Positions 17,677-25,009 of a stretch of DNA of 25,028 nucleotides are shown here, piece by piece. Location of the stretch: contig JAHEFC010000006.1 in the NCBI GenBank assembly GCA_024640385.1, forward strand, positions 1 through 25,028, given 5' to 3'. The stretch is from Sphingobacteriales bacterium (GTDB lineage: Bacteria; Bacteroidota; Bacteroidia; Chitinophagales; Chitinophagaceae). Position numbers and translations under genes: made by a program. Position 1 is the first letter of the stretch, and each line of letters starts with the position of its first letter. A model generated the notes under the pieces. The model worked only from the letters and a program-made list of their open reading frames with translations. It was not told the DNA's origin and searched no databases.

Positions 17677-17681
17677 ATTTG
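17674..17681 (+). promoter_or_regulatory. TAnnTTTG -7 element for recR, overlapping a stop codon
   Basis: TAAATTTG begins with the TAA stop of the lipoprotein gene and ends four bases before the recR ATG at 17686. As with the TPR gene, transcription would start at or beside the start codon. Confidence 0.55.
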
Positions 17682-17685
17682 CACC

Positions 17686-18306
17686 ATGGTTTTTTCTTCT
17701 CAATTAATGGAATCTGCGGTCAACGAGTTTGCCAAACTGCCCGGAATTGGCAGGAAAACAGCATTGCGCTTAGTGCTGCACCTGTTAAAACAGGAAAAAG
17801 AAAACGTAGAGCATTTTGGTGAAGTGATCAGCCGGATGCGGAACGAGATCAGGTTCTGCCAGCGTTGCCATAATGTTTCGGACGCCGACATCTGTTCCAT
17901 TTGCAGTAATACCTCGCGGAAACAGGAGTTGATCTGTGTGGTAGAGACCCTCCGGGAGGTGATTGCCATTGAGGCTACCCAGCAGTATAATGGGGTTTAT
18001 CATGTTTTAGGTGGTGTGATCTCGCCGCTTGACGGCATCGGGCCTGACCAGTTACATATCGAATCTCTATTGAACCGGGCAGCGAAGGAAAAGACCGATG
18101 AGATCATCTTTGCACTGAGCCCTACCATACAGGGTGATACCACTATTTATTATATTCAGAAAAAGCTCCAGGCCACCGGCATCCGGATCACTACAATAGC
18201 CCGTGGCATCGCCTTTGGCGGTGAGCTGGAATATACTGACGAGATGACGCTTGCCCGCAGTCTCCAGAACAGGCTTCCGATAGAAAATTATGTTACAGGG
18301 AGATAG
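17686..18306 (+). CDS. recR: Recombination mediator RecR
   Basis: 206 residues, close to the usual ~200. RecR works with RecO (and RecF) to load RecA at gaps. In order: helix-hairpin-helix LPGIGRKTALRLVLHLL (18-34), a four-cysteine zinc finger (Cys58, Cys61, Cys70, Cys73), then a Toprim domain with CVVETLREVIAIE (84-96) and the C-terminal GGELEYTDEMTLARSLQNR segment. It starts nine bases after the lipoprotein stop and has its own promoter-like element overlapping that stop, so it may be both read through and independently started. Confidence 0.97.
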   Translation: MVFSSQLMESAVNEFAKLPGIGRKTALRLVLHLLKQEKENVEHFGEVISRMRNEIRFCQRCHNVSDADICSICSNTSRKQELICVVETLREVIAIEATQQYNGVYHVLGGVISPLDGIGPDQLHIESLLNRAAKEKTDEIIFALSPTIQGDTTIYYIQKKLQATGIRITTIARGIAFGGELEYTDEMTLARSLQNRLPIENYVTGR

Positions 18307-18322
18307 GCCCCATTTTAATGTG

Positions 18323-18474
18323 TTAACCGGTTAACCGGATAACTGGTTAATGCATTAGATAAACAGGTTAGAGAACTGTTCTGGCTGGCCATATCTGCAA
18401 ATTCCAATCCCAAAGTCTGCCTACTCTTCCTCACTTATCTAATGCACTAACCGGCCAGCACACTAACCGGCTAA
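18323..18474. repeat. 8-mer inverted tandem repeat in the recR-metH gap
   Basis: Left arm 18323-18362 reads as 8-bp units TTAACCGG, TTAACCGG, ATAACTGG, TTAATGCA, TTAGATAA. The right arm 18435-18474 reads TTATCTAA, TGCACTAA, CCGGCCAG, CACACTAA, CCGGCTAA, its inverted counterpart at 30 of 40 positions. The inner two units match best. A 72-base interior separates the arms. The element ends six bases before the metH promoter -7 element. The design is like the 7-mer copies but uses a different unit. Confidence 0.8.
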
Positions 18475-18480
18475 ATTATG

Positions 18481-18488
18481 TATCTTTG
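18481..18488 (+). promoter_or_regulatory. TAnnTTTG -7 element for the metH operon
   Basis: TATCTTTG matches the consensus exactly. The predicted start near 18494 coincides with the first bases of the pseudoknot at 18493, so the RNA element would be at the very 5' end of the mRNA. Confidence 0.65.
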
Positions 18489-18492
18489 CCCC

Positions 18493-18551
18493 GCAGGCAG
18501 ATTTGTTTATTGTTCGGCCTGCAGCGGTCAGGAAGAACTGAACTAATAAAC
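18493..18551 (+). ncRNA. SAM-II-like riboswitch (H-type pseudoknot)
   Basis: P1 pairs GCAGGC (18493-18498) with GCCTGC (18517-18522). The P1 loop contains GTTTATT-G-TTC (18505-18515), which pairs with GAA-C-(T)-AATAAAC (18540-18551): 11 bp with one bulged U at 18544. GAUUU before the second helix, UAUUG within it and CUAA at the bulge match the conserved pieces of SAM-II riboswitches as I remember them, where that U touches the sulfonium of SAM. The third loop is longer than usual and can form a small TCAG/CTGA hairpin. It lies 57 bases before a methionine synthase gene. No clear terminator follows: AGCGG (18523-18527) could pair with CCGCT (18586-18590) before six T, but weakly. The output mechanism is open. 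Confidence 0.75.
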
Positions 18552-18608
18552 GATCAAGGCACAACCTCATTTCGTTAGTACTCCCCCGCTTTTTTAAACT
18601 TATAACTG

Positions 18609-19637
18609 ATGAAGACAATCAATCAATTGTTGGAAGAGCGCATACTTGTAATCGATGGAGCCATGGGTACCATGATCCAGCAATACAAGCTGGGAGAGGC
18701 AGATTACAGGGGCTCCCGGTTCAAAGACTGGCATATCGACCTGAAAGGGAATAACGATCTGCTTAGCATCACACAGCCCCTGATCATTACCGAAATTCAT
18801 AAGCAATACCTGGAAGCCGGGGCAGACATCATTGAAACAAACACCTTCAATGCCCAGGCTGTTTCACTCGCTGATTACGACATGAGTTCACTGGCCACCG
18901 AGATCAATCTCTGTGCAGCTAAATGTGCCCGCGATGCCGTGGATCAATTCAAGGCATCCGATAAATATGATCCCTCAAGGGGAGGCCCATTTGTTGCAGG
19001 CGCTATCGGCCCCATGAATAAAACCTTGTCCATGTCCCCGGATGTCAACAACCCCGGATTCAGGTCAGTCTATTTCGACGAAGTAGCCGCCGCTTATAAT
19101 GAGCAGGTAAAAGCATTGGTGGAAGGTGGAGTTGACCTGCTCCTGATCGAAACCATTTTCGATACCCTGAATGCAAAAGCAGCAGTTTACGCCATCAGGA
19201 AATATTTCAGCGATAACAATAAACCCATGCTGCCGGTGATGATCAGCGGCACCATCACAGATGCATCGGGAAGAACGCTAAGCGGACAAACCCTGGAGGC
19301 TTTCTACACTTCTGTTATGCATGCACGTCCTCTCAGCATAGGACTGAATTGCGCACTAGGTGCAAAAGAAATGAGATCACATATTGAAGAACTTTCGCAT
19401 ATCGCTTCCTGTTATACATCAGCTTATCCCAATGCTGGCCTTCCAAATGCCATGGGTGAATACGACGAATTGCCGCAACATACGGCGCATCATATTGAAG
19501 AGTGGGCTAAAGAAGGATTTGTAAATATTGTAGGCGGATGCTGCGGAACAACACCACCGCATATTGCGGCTATCGCCAAAGCAGTGAAAAACATCAAACC
19601 CAGGCCTGTGCCTGTACTTGATCCATTACCAAATTAA
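18609..19637 (+). CDS. metH: Methionine synthase, homocysteine-binding module
   Basis: 342 residues equal to the first domain of cobalamin-dependent methionine synthase (Hcy-binding barrel). It activates homocysteine through zinc, transferring a methyl group from the B12 module to form methionine. Opening [15 protein letters not shown] and [13 protein letters not shown] are hallmark motifs. Zinc ligands are Cys248 ([10 protein letters not shown]) and Cys311-Cys312 ([10 protein letters not shown]). The remaining domains are in the next gene four bases downstream, in another reading frame. The protein ends cleanly after a normal domain boundary, so this looks like a natural split rather than a frameshift. 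The operon leader carries a SAM-II-like riboswitch. With no fused partner, the gene could also be read as a betaine/SMM-type Hcy methyltransferase, but the context argues against that. Confidence 0.93.
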   Translation: MKTINQLLEERILVIDGAMGTMIQQYKLGEADYRGSRFKDWHIDLKGNNDLLSITQPLIITEIHKQYLEAGADIIETNTFNAQAVSLADYDMSSLATEINLCAAKCARDAVDQFKASDKYDPSRGGPFVAGAIGPMNKTLSMSPDVNNPGFRSVYFDEVAAAYNEQVKALVEGGVDLLLIETIFDTLNAKAAVYAIRKYFSDNNKPMLPVMISGTITDASGRTLSGQTLEAFYTSVMHARPLSIGLNCALGAKEMRSHIEELSHIASCYTSAYPNAGLPNAMGEYDELPQHTAHHIEEWAKEGFVNIVGGCCGTTPPHIAAIAKAVKNIKPRPVPVLDPLPN

Positions 19638-19641
19638 CATC

Positions 19642-22308
19642 ATGAGTGAGACCTTACATATCAAACCTTATTTAAGGCTGGCGGGGCTGGAACCTCTGGT
19701 TGTCCGCCCGGAAACCAATTTCATCAACATCGGGGAACGCACCAATGTTACCGGCTCCAAGAAATTTGCACGACTGGTTCGCGATGGGAATTATGAAGAG
19801 GCATTAAGTGTTGCCCGGCAACAGGTGGAAAGCGGTGCCCAGGTGCTTGACGTGAATATGGATGATGCGCTTCTTGATGGCGAGAAAGCCATGGTCACTT
19901 TCCTGAACCTGCTGCAGAGTGAGCCTGACATTGCCCGGATCCCGATCATGATCGACTCTTCCAAGTTCAGCATCATAGAAGCAGGACTCAAATGTGTGCA
20001 GGGCAAATGCGTAGTGAATTCCATTTCACTCAAGGAAGGAGAAGAAAAATTCAGGGAGCAGGCCCGTACCTGTTTCAACTACGGCGCAGCAGTGATCGTA
20101 ATGGCATTTGATGAAAAAGGACAGGCTGACGATGTGCCTCGCCGCATAGCCATAGCAGAAAGAGCATTTCGCATACTCACGGAAGAAGTGGGATTTCCTC
20201 CGCAGGACATCATCTTCGACCTGAACATATTTGCCATAGCCACAGGCATGGAAGAACACAACAACTATGCGGTGGAATTCATTGAAGCCACCAGGCAGAT
20301 CAAGCAGAAATTCCCCCTGGTGAAAGTGAGTGGCGGTGTGAGCAATCTTTCTTTTTCATTCCGCGGCAACGATGTGGTCAGGGAAGCCATGCATTCTGTA
20401 TTCCTGTACTATGCGATCAAGGCAGGCATGGATATGGGTATTGTGAATGCAGGCCAGTTGCTGGTGTATGATGAGATCCCGGCTGAACTAAAAGAACTCT
20501 GCGAAGATGTGATCCTTAACCGCAGGCCAGATGCTACGGAACGACTGATCAGTTTTGCGGAAACGGTAAAAACCAAGGGCAAAGTATTCGTAAGGGACGA
20601 GGGGTGGAGAAATAACAGCGTGGAAGAACGGCTCAAACACGCTCTCATCAACGGCATCACTGAATATATTGATGCAGACACTGAAGAAGCAAGGCAGAAA
20701 TATCCCAAACCATTGGACGTGATCGAAGGGCCCTTAATGGATGGCATGAATGTGGTTGGCGACCTGTTTGGAAGCGGCAAGATGTTCCTTCCCCAGGTAG
20801 TGAAAAGCGCCAGGGTAATGAAAAAGAGTGTGGCCGTATTGACACCATATATAGAGCTGGAAAAAGAAAGCCGTTCATCCGCAGGTAAAATATTACTGGC
20901 AACTGTGAAAGGCGATGTGCACGATATAGGCAAGAACATTGTAGGTGTGGTACTGGGTTGCAATGGCTATGAAGTAATAGACTTGGGGGTGATGGTGCCG
21001 GCAGACAGAATACTGGACGAAGCCGAGAAACAACAGGTAGATATAGTTGGTCTAAGCGGACTGATCACTCCATCATTGGATGAAATGGTACATGTGGCCC
21101 ATGAAATGAAAAGAAGGGGCATGAAGCAGCCCCTGCTGATCGGTGGTGCCACCACTTCAAAAACACATACAGCCGTCAAGATCAGTACCCAGTACGATAA
21201 CGGTGTGATCCATGTACTGGATGCATCACGAAGCGTGAATATTGCCAGCAACCTGATGAATGATGCGCGTGAAAGCACGATCAGGCAAACGCAGGAAGAA
21301 TATGTGAAGATCCGCGAAGACTTTGCCAACAAAAAAACTGCAAAGCAGTACATCACCTATGAAGAAGCGGTAAAACACAAGGTGCAGATAGACTGGAACA
21401 GTTACAGGCCGGTTACCCCAACGTTCACGGGCAAACGTATTTTTAATGAAGATTCTCTTGAAGACCTCATCCCTTATATTGACTGGAGTCCATTCTTCAT
21501 AGCCTGGGAACTGGGCGGAAGATTTCCGGATATTCTTTCGGATGAAAAAATAGGCACTGAAGCCACAAAACTTTATAACGACGCGAACGACCTGCTGAGA
21601 ACGATCGTAAAAGAAAAATGGCTGACCCCGCATGCCGTGATCGGATTCTGGCCTGCCAACAGCAATGGCCGGGATACGGTTTCATTGCTTTCAGAAAACG
21701 GACCGGTACATCTTGAATTCCTAAGGCAGCAGATCAAGAAAGCGGAAGGGCAACCGAGCTTCTCACTGGCGGATTTTATTGCTCCCGAAAGCGGAGGTAT
21801 CCAGGATCATATTGGCGCATTTGCAGTTACGATAAAAGGGATAGAACCTCATATTAAGAAATTTGAACAGTCGCACGACGATTATAACAAGATCCTCCTC
21901 CAGGCATTGGCAGACAGACTTGCAGAGGCTTATACAGAATACCTCCATGAAAAAGTGCGTAAAGAATTCTGGGGATATGGGAAAGATGAAAAGCTCAGCA
22001 ACGAAGAACTGATCAAAGAAAAATACAAGGGCATCAGGCCTGCACCCGGTTATCCTGCCTGCCCCGATCATACAGAAAAGCGAAAACTTTTCGCCTTGCT
22101 GGATGCAACAAATGCAACAGGCATTCAACTCACAGAATCGCTGGCCATGTATCCCGCTTCTTCAGTGTGCGGCTGGTATATTGCACATCCAGAATCCAGG
22201 TATTTTGGATTGGGCAAGATCAGTGATGATCAGTTGGAAGACTATGCGAACCGGAAAGGAATAGATAAGGATGAGGCAACCAGGTGGCTGAGGCAGAATA
22301 TGGAATAA
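19642..22308 (+). CDS. metH: Methionine synthase, folate, B12 and activation modules
   Basis: 888 residues holding the rest of methionine synthase. In order: pterin-binding barrel (about 20-290, [20 protein letters not shown] and [17 protein letters not shown]); helical B12 cap (about 310-400); B12-binding Rossmann domain with DVHDIG at 425-430, where His427 is the lower cobalt ligand; and the SAM-dependent reactivation domain (about 560-888) with [15 protein letters not shown] and [17 protein letters not shown]. It takes methyl from methyltetrahydrofolate, and the partner at 18609-19637 passes it to homocysteine. The frame opens at 19618, which would overlap the partner by 20 bases; the ATG at 19642 leaves a four-base gap and begins [19 protein letters not shown], matching the family boundary, so it is preferred. 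Confidence 0.95.
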   Translation: MSETLHIKPYLRLAGLEPLVVRPETNFINIGERTNVTGSKKFARLVRDGNYEEALSVARQQVESGAQVLDVNMDDALLDGEKAMVTFLNLLQSEPDIARIPIMIDSSKFSIIEAGLKCVQGKCVVNSISLKEGEEKFREQARTCFNYGAAVIVMAFDEKGQADDVPRRIAIAERAFRILTEEVGFPPQDIIFDLNIFAIATGMEEHNNYAVEFIEATRQIKQKFPLVKVSGGVSNLSFSFRGNDVVREAMHSVFLYYAIKAGMDMGIVNAGQLLVYDEIPAELKELCEDVILNRRPDATERLISFAETVKTKGKVFVRDEGWRNNSVEERLKHALINGITEYIDADTEEARQKYPKPLDVIEGPLMDGMNVVGDLFGSGKMFLPQVVKSARVMKKSVAVLTPYIELEKESRSSAGKILLATVKGDVHDIGKNIVGVVLGCNGYEVIDLGVMVPADRILDEAEKQQVDIVGLSGLITPSLDEMVHVAHEMKRRGMKQPLLIGGATTSKTHTAVKISTQYDNGVIHVLDASRSVNIASNLMNDARESTIRQTQEEYVKIREDFANKKTAKQYITYEEAVKHKVQIDWNSYRPVTPTFTGKRIFNEDSLEDLIPYIDWSPFFIAWELGGRFPDILSDEKIGTEATKLYNDANDLLRTIVKEKWLTPHAVIGFWPANSNGRDTVSLLSENGPVHLEFLRQQIKKAEGQPSFSLADFIAPESGGIQDHIGAFAVTIKGIEPHIKKFEQSHDDYNKILLQALADRLAEAYTEYLHEKVRKEFWGYGKDEKLSNEELIKEKYKGIRPAPGYPACPDHTEKRKLFALLDATNATGIQLTESLAMYPASSVCGWYIAHPESRYFGLGKISDDQLEDYANRKGIDKDEATRWLRQNME

Positions 22309-22311
22309 AAT

Positions 22312-22395
22312 ATTCCGGATTCCGGATTATGGATTCCGGATTCAATTAATAATTTTAATTAGGGAATCCGGAATTCTTAATTCGGAATCCGGAAT
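22312..22395. repeat. 7-mer inverted tandem repeat (copy C)
   Basis: Left arm 22312-22343: ATTCCGG, ATTCCGG, ATTATGG, ATTCCGG, ATTC. Right arm 22364-22395: GAATCCGG, AATTCTT, AATTCGG, AATCCGG, AAT. The arms match at 29 of 32 positions, and the A/T-only spacer adds AATTAA/TTAATT at the tip. It starts three bases after the metH stop and ends eight bases before the exonuclease ATG, filling the whole gap. There is no T tract, so it is not a classical terminator. Confidence 0.93.
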
Positions 22396-22403
22396 ACTAA
22401 CAC

Positions 22404-23168
22404 ATGAGAATAATTTCCTACAACGTAAACGGCATCCGTGCAGCTATAAAAAAAGGCTTTCTTGACTGGATGAAGACTGATCCGGCAGACGTCATCTGTG
22501 TGCAGGAAACGAAGGCCAGCAAGGACGATGTCAACTGCGATGCCATCAACGCACTTGGATACAATGATTACTGGTTCAGTGCGCAGAAAAAAGGATACAG
22601 CGGTGTGGCGGTGTTTACAAAAATTAAACCTGATAATGTAATAGTCGGTAACGGCCATAGTTTGAGTGATGATGAAGGAAGGGTGATACAGCTCGACTTT
22701 GGCGATACCAGGCTGATCAATGCATATTTCCCTTCGGGCACGTCAGGAGAACACAGGCAGTCTTTCAAATATGACTGGCTGGATGAGTTCTATATCTATC
22801 TCAATAAACTGAAAAAGAAAAATCCCAACATCATACTCTGCGGTGATTACAATATTGCACATAAGGAGATAGACATTCATGATCCCAAAGGCAATAAGAA
22901 TAGTACCGGATTTTTACCGGAAGAGAGAGCCTGGATGGACAAATTCCTGACCAACGGATGGATCGATGTATTCCGGGAATTTCATCCTGAACCGCACCGC
23001 TACAGCTGGTGGAGCCAACGTTTCCCCTCGGTAAGACTGAACAACAAAGGCTGGAGAATTGATTATATTACAACAACCAGGGAAATGCAGAGCAGGCTTA
23101 AAGATGCGGAGATCTTACCGGATGTAAAACACAGCGATCATTGCCCAGTATATGCAGAGATCCTTTGA
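22404..23168 (+). CDS. xth: Exodeoxyribonuclease III (AP endonuclease)
   Basis: 254 residues, a base-excision-repair enzyme that cuts DNA 5' to abasic sites and has 3' exonuclease activity. The exonuclease-endonuclease-phosphatase fold is shown by SYNVNGIRAAIKKG (5-18), Glu35 in VQETKA (magnesium ligand), GDYNIAHKEID with Asp148 and Asn150, and the terminal HSDHCPV with Asp245 and His246. The WWSQRFPSVRLNNKGWRIDYI stretch is the usual substrate-loop region. The length fits ExoA/XthA of Bacteroidota. It starts just after repeat copy C and is followed after six bases by the DUF4286 gene, so those two are likely co-transcribed. No promoter is seen in the A/T-rich repeat spacer. Confidence 0.97.
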   Translation: MRIISYNVNGIRAAIKKGFLDWMKTDPADVICVQETKASKDDVNCDAINALGYNDYWFSAQKKGYSGVAVFTKIKPDNVIVGNGHSLSDDEGRVIQLDFGDTRLINAYFPSGTSGEHRQSFKYDWLDEFYIYLNKLKKKNPNIILCGDYNIAHKEIDIHDPKGNKNSTGFLPEERAWMDKFLTNGWIDVFREFHPEPHRYSWWSQRFPSVRLNNKGWRIDYITTTREMQSRLKDAEILPDVKHSDHCPVYAEIL

Positions 23169-23174
23169 TTCATT

Positions 23175-23480
23175 ATGATCATATATAACGTCACCACACA
23201 GGTCAATTGGAAAATTCATGAAGCCTGGCTTGAATGGATGAAGAACGAACATATCCCGGAAGTGCTTGCTACCGGCTTGTTTACACATCACAGGTTACTT
23301 CGCCTCATTGAAGTTGATGAAATGGAAGGACCTACTTATGCCGTTCAGTACTTCACATCTGCCAGGGAAAAATACAACCAGTACATTGCAAACGATGCCA
23401 AAGAACTTCGGGAAAAAACACTGCAGAAATGGGGTGATCAGATCTTCGCGTTCAGGAGCCTGATGGAAGTTGTGGAATGA
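23175..23480 (+). CDS. DUF4286 family protein
   Basis: 101 residues, cytoplasmic, no signal or membrane segment. MIIYNVTTQVNWKIHEAWLEWM, then HIPEVLATGLFTHHRLLRL and a C-terminal WGDQIFAFRSLMEVVE, are typical of DUF4286, a small ferredoxin-like (dimeric alpha-beta barrel-like) family common in Bacteroidota. The function is unknown. It is six bases downstream of the exonuclease III gene and probably in the same transcript. Confidence 0.9.
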   Translation: MIIYNVTTQVNWKIHEAWLEWMKNEHIPEVLATGLFTHHRLLRLIEVDEMEGPTYAVQYFTSAREKYNQYIANDAKELREKTLQKWGDQIFAFRSLMEVVE

Positions 23481-23526
23481 GTGTGGATAAGATGGTAAAT
23501 AAAACATGATTTTCGTCATCTTCTCA

Positions 23527-23584
23527 AACCCGCTACAGGCAAGGGTTTCAGCAGGCGGCCTGAAAATCAGTGCCATAGCGGGTT
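23527..23584. repeat. Structured inverted repeat upstream of the HU gene
   Basis: AACCCGCTA (23527-23535) is matched exactly by TAGCGGGTT (23576-23584). Inside lies a second dyad, TTTCAG (23546-23551) with CTGAAA (23560-23565). The nested layout suggests a folded RNA or a protein-binding DNA site. A T-rich stretch follows at 23597-23613, so it may also act in ending the xth-DUF4286 transcript. The role is not established. Confidence 0.55.
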
Positions 23585-23635
23585 CCAGCAGAAGGCTTTT
23601 TAACTCCTTTTTTGAATAAAATTCCGCCGATTTGC

Positions 23636-23662
23636 TGTAATCCGCTACTGTATTGGATTACA
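23636..23662. repeat. Dyad TGTAATCC/GGATTACA before the HU promoter
   Basis: TGTAATCC (23636-23643) and GGATTACA (23655-23662) form a perfect 8-bp dyad with an 11-base centre, extended by GC on each side with one bulged A. It lies about 38 bases upstream of the HU -7 element, a plausible activator or repressor site. Confidence 0.5.
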
Positions 23663-23699
23663 AGCTCAAAAAAATATTTTTTCAGTATCAAAACTTGGA

Positions 23700-23707
23700 T
23701 ATATTTG
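23700..23707 (+). promoter_or_regulatory. TAnnTTTG -7 element for the HU gene
   Basis: TATATTTG matches the consensus. It gives a leader of about 20 bases before the ATG at 23732. A/T-rich DNA with A and T runs lies just upstream, as often found at strong promoters. Confidence 0.6.
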
Positions 23708-23731
23708 AGTGGTTAAATTAAAAACTCATCT

Positions 23732-24001
23732 ATGAACAAAGCAGAATTGATTTCAAAGCTTGCTGATGACGCAGGCATCACAAAGTCTCAGGCTAACGAA
23801 GCCCTTGATTCTTTTGTTGAAGCAGTTACTAAAACCCTTAAAGGTGGTGGTAAAGTTACTCTTGTTGGTTTCGGTACTTTTTCAGTTACCAAGAGAGCTG
23901 CACGCAATGGCCGCAACCCTCAAACTGGCGAAGTGATCAAAATCAAAGCTAAAAAGGTTGCAAGGTTCAAAGCTGGTAAAGAACTTACTGCTAAATTATA
24001 A
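23732..24001 (+). CDS. hup: HU-family DNA-binding protein
   Basis: 89 residues, a nucleoid protein that binds and bends DNA as a dimer. It shows the N-terminal helical dimer core ([16 protein letters not shown]), the [11 protein letters not shown] strand pair (42-52) and the DNA-binding beta arm with signature GRNPQTGE at 60-67 and its intercalating proline Pro63. The C-terminal [14 protein letters not shown] is typical. It has its own promoter and terminator. Codons are simple and A/T-leaning (many AAA and GCT), as expected for a highly expressed gene. Confidence 0.97.
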   Translation: MNKAELISKLADDAGITKSQANEALDSFVEAVTKTLKGGGKVTLVGFGTFSVTKRAARNGRNPQTGEVIKIKAKKVARFKAGKELTAKL

Positions 24002-24017
24002 CCTGAACCTGCCGAAC

Positions 24018-24050
24018 AAAAAAGCAAGGCATATTGTCTTGCTTTTTTTA
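24018..24050 (+). terminator. Intrinsic terminator after HU
   Basis: Stem AAAAAAGCAAG (24018-24028) with CTTGCTTTTTT (24038-24048), loop of nine bases, T run to 24049. Its T tract also forms the start of the next promoter element. Confidence 0.92.
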
Positions 24051-24056
24051 TTTTTG
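24049..24056 (+). promoter_or_regulatory. TAnnTTTG -7 element for the THX gene
   Basis: TATTTTTG fits the consensus and overlaps the end of the HU terminator. Initiation near 24062 gives a leader of about 20 bases. Confidence 0.5.
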
Positions 24057-24081
24057 CAATCCACTTAATAAAATAAATACA

Positions 24082-24210
24082 ATGGGAAGAGGCGACAAAA
24101 AAACAAAGAAAGGAAAGATCTTCAAAGGATCATTTGGTAAATCACGTCCAGCCAACAAGCCAAAAGCCACTACTGCTCCAAAGAAAGCTGCTGAGAAGAA
24201 GGAAGCATAA
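24082..24210 (+). CDS. 30S ribosomal protein THX (bTHX)
   Basis: 42-residue basic protein. MGRGDKKTKKGKIFKGSFGK, followed by SRP, matches the Thermus thermophilus THX start [20 protein letters not shown] nearly position by position. THX sits in a cavity at the top of the 30S subunit head and stabilises rRNA packing. The Bacteroidota form carries a Lys/Ala/Pro-rich tail, here residues 24-42, longer than the Thermus protein. The ATG at 24082 is the only sensible start. The gene has its own promoter-like element and is followed six bases after its stop by repeat copy D. Confidence 0.93.
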   Translation: MGRGDKKTKKGKIFKGSFGKSRPANKPKATTAPKKAAEKKEA

Positions 24211-24216
24211 TAAAGA

Positions 24217-24284
24217 ATTCCGGATTCCGAATTACGAATTCCGGATTCATTTCAATACGGAATCCGAAATCCGGAATCCGGAAT
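24217..24284. repeat. 7-mer inverted tandem repeat (copy D)
   Basis: Left arm 24217-24247: ATTCCGG, ATTCCGA, ATTACGA, ATTCCGG, ATT. Right arm 24254-24284: AATACGG, AATCCGA, AATCCGG, AATCCGG, AAT. They pair at 27 of 31 positions around a six-base loop. It sits between the convergent THX and pdxH genes, six bases from each stop codon. The first 30 bases are identical to copy A, 12.9 kb away. Confidence 0.92.
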
Positions 24285-24290
24285 TATCTA

Positions 24291-24929
24291 TTAAGGCGCC
24301 AGTCTCCTGATCAGCCACTCTGTACCTTCAAGTGAATACAGGATCCTGTCGTGCAAACGGCTGGGCCTGCCTTGCCAGAATTCAATATGGACAGGCGTTA
24401 CGCGGTATCCGCCCCAATGTGGGGGACGGGGAATAGGCATAGATGAGAATTTCTCGGTGTAGTTCTTTACATTGTTTTCAATTACATCGCGGTTTTGGAT
24501 CACGGTGCTCTGCGGGGAAGACCAGGCCCCTATTCTGCTGCCTTCTGGCCTTGAATGGAAGTACTCTTCACTTTCTTTTTCATCCACTTTTTCTATACGG
24601 CCTTCGATCCTAACCTGGCGTTCCAGTTCTTTCCAGAAAAACAGCAGGGTCGCAAAGGGATTTTCAGCAATATCCTGAGCCTTCCGGCTTTGGTAGTTGG
24701 TATAGAAAACAAATCCTTTGTTATCGTAGTCTTTAAGCAACACAGTACGGGCAGATGGTATGCCTGAGGCATTGCAGGTGGCCAGCGTCATGGCATTCAC
24801 TTCAGTAATGTCTGAAGCCAGGGCTTCTTTCCACCACCTTGTGAATTGCAGAAAAGGATCAAGCTCTACATCTCCTTCATTGAGGCTTTCCCGCATGTAT
24901 TCCTTTCGTATGTCTGCTATAGAGTTCAT
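24291..24929 (-). CDS. pdxH: Pyridoxamine 5'-phosphate oxidase
   Basis: 212 residues, close to the 218 of the E. coli enzyme. It oxidises pyridoxine or pyridoxamine 5'-phosphate to pyridoxal 5'-phosphate using FMN and oxygen, the last step of vitamin B6 synthesis and salvage. FMN- and substrate-binding segments are visible: [20 protein letters not shown] (59-78), [20 protein letters not shown], then [28 protein letters not shown] and the family signature [13 protein letters not shown] at 183-195. The start ATG at 24929 is followed by the usual [12 protein letters not shown]. It is convergent with the THX gene. The 8-mer array at 24936-24969 lies directly upstream of its start. Confidence 0.97.
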   Translation of the reverse strand: MNSIADIRKEYMRESLNEGDVELDPFLQFTRWWKEALASDITEVNAMTLATCNASGIPSARTVLLKDYDNKGFVFYTNYQSRKAQDIAENPFATLLFFWKELERQVRIEGRIEKVDEKESEEYFHSRPEGSRIGAWSSPQSTVIQNRDVIENNVKNYTEKFSSMPIPRPPHWGGYRVTPVHIEFWQGRPSRLHDRILYSLEGTEWLIRRLAP

Positions 24930-24935
24930 ATGCTA

Positions 24936-24969
24936 ATTGGCGGATTGACGGATTACCGAATTGACGGAT
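24936..24969. repeat. 8-mer tandem array upstream of pdxH (copy E)
   Basis: Units on the plus strand are ATTGGCGG, ATTGACGG, ATTACCGA, ATTGACGG, then AT. Read on the coding strand of pdxH these are CCGTCAAT/CCGCCAAT units, the same as the array at the right end of copy A. Both run in the same direction relative to the gene and end a few bases before its promoter or start. No inverted partner is seen before the window ends. Confidence 0.8.
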
Positions 24970-24985
24970 CACAATCTCTGTCTTT

Positions 24986-25009
24986 CTTACTCTCTTACTT
25001 ACTTACTAA
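24986..25009. repeat. Short TTAC microsatellite-like tract
   Basis: CTTAC at 24986-24990, then three TTAC units at 24995-25006 and a decayed TAAC. It lies in the non-coding stretch upstream of pdxH that is cut by the window edge. Confidence 0.55.

Noticed and set aside
18302..18608. Cobalamin riboswitch upstream of metH
   Set aside because: The leader after the promoter is only about 115 bases and lacks the B12-box GCCACTG-type core; the pseudoknot fits SAM-II better.
19618..19641. Upstream start of the second metH gene at 19618
   Set aside because: It would overlap the first gene by 20 bases and add eight residues not typical of the family; 19642 gives a standard start.
20409..20963. Minus-strand open frame of 184 codons inside metH
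   Set aside because: It is an antisense shadow of the B12-cap and B12-binding region, with a Ser/Thr/Pro-rich composition typical of such shadows.
22312..22395. Copy C as a normal intrinsic terminator
   Set aside because: The stem is followed by ACTAACAC, with no T tract on either strand.
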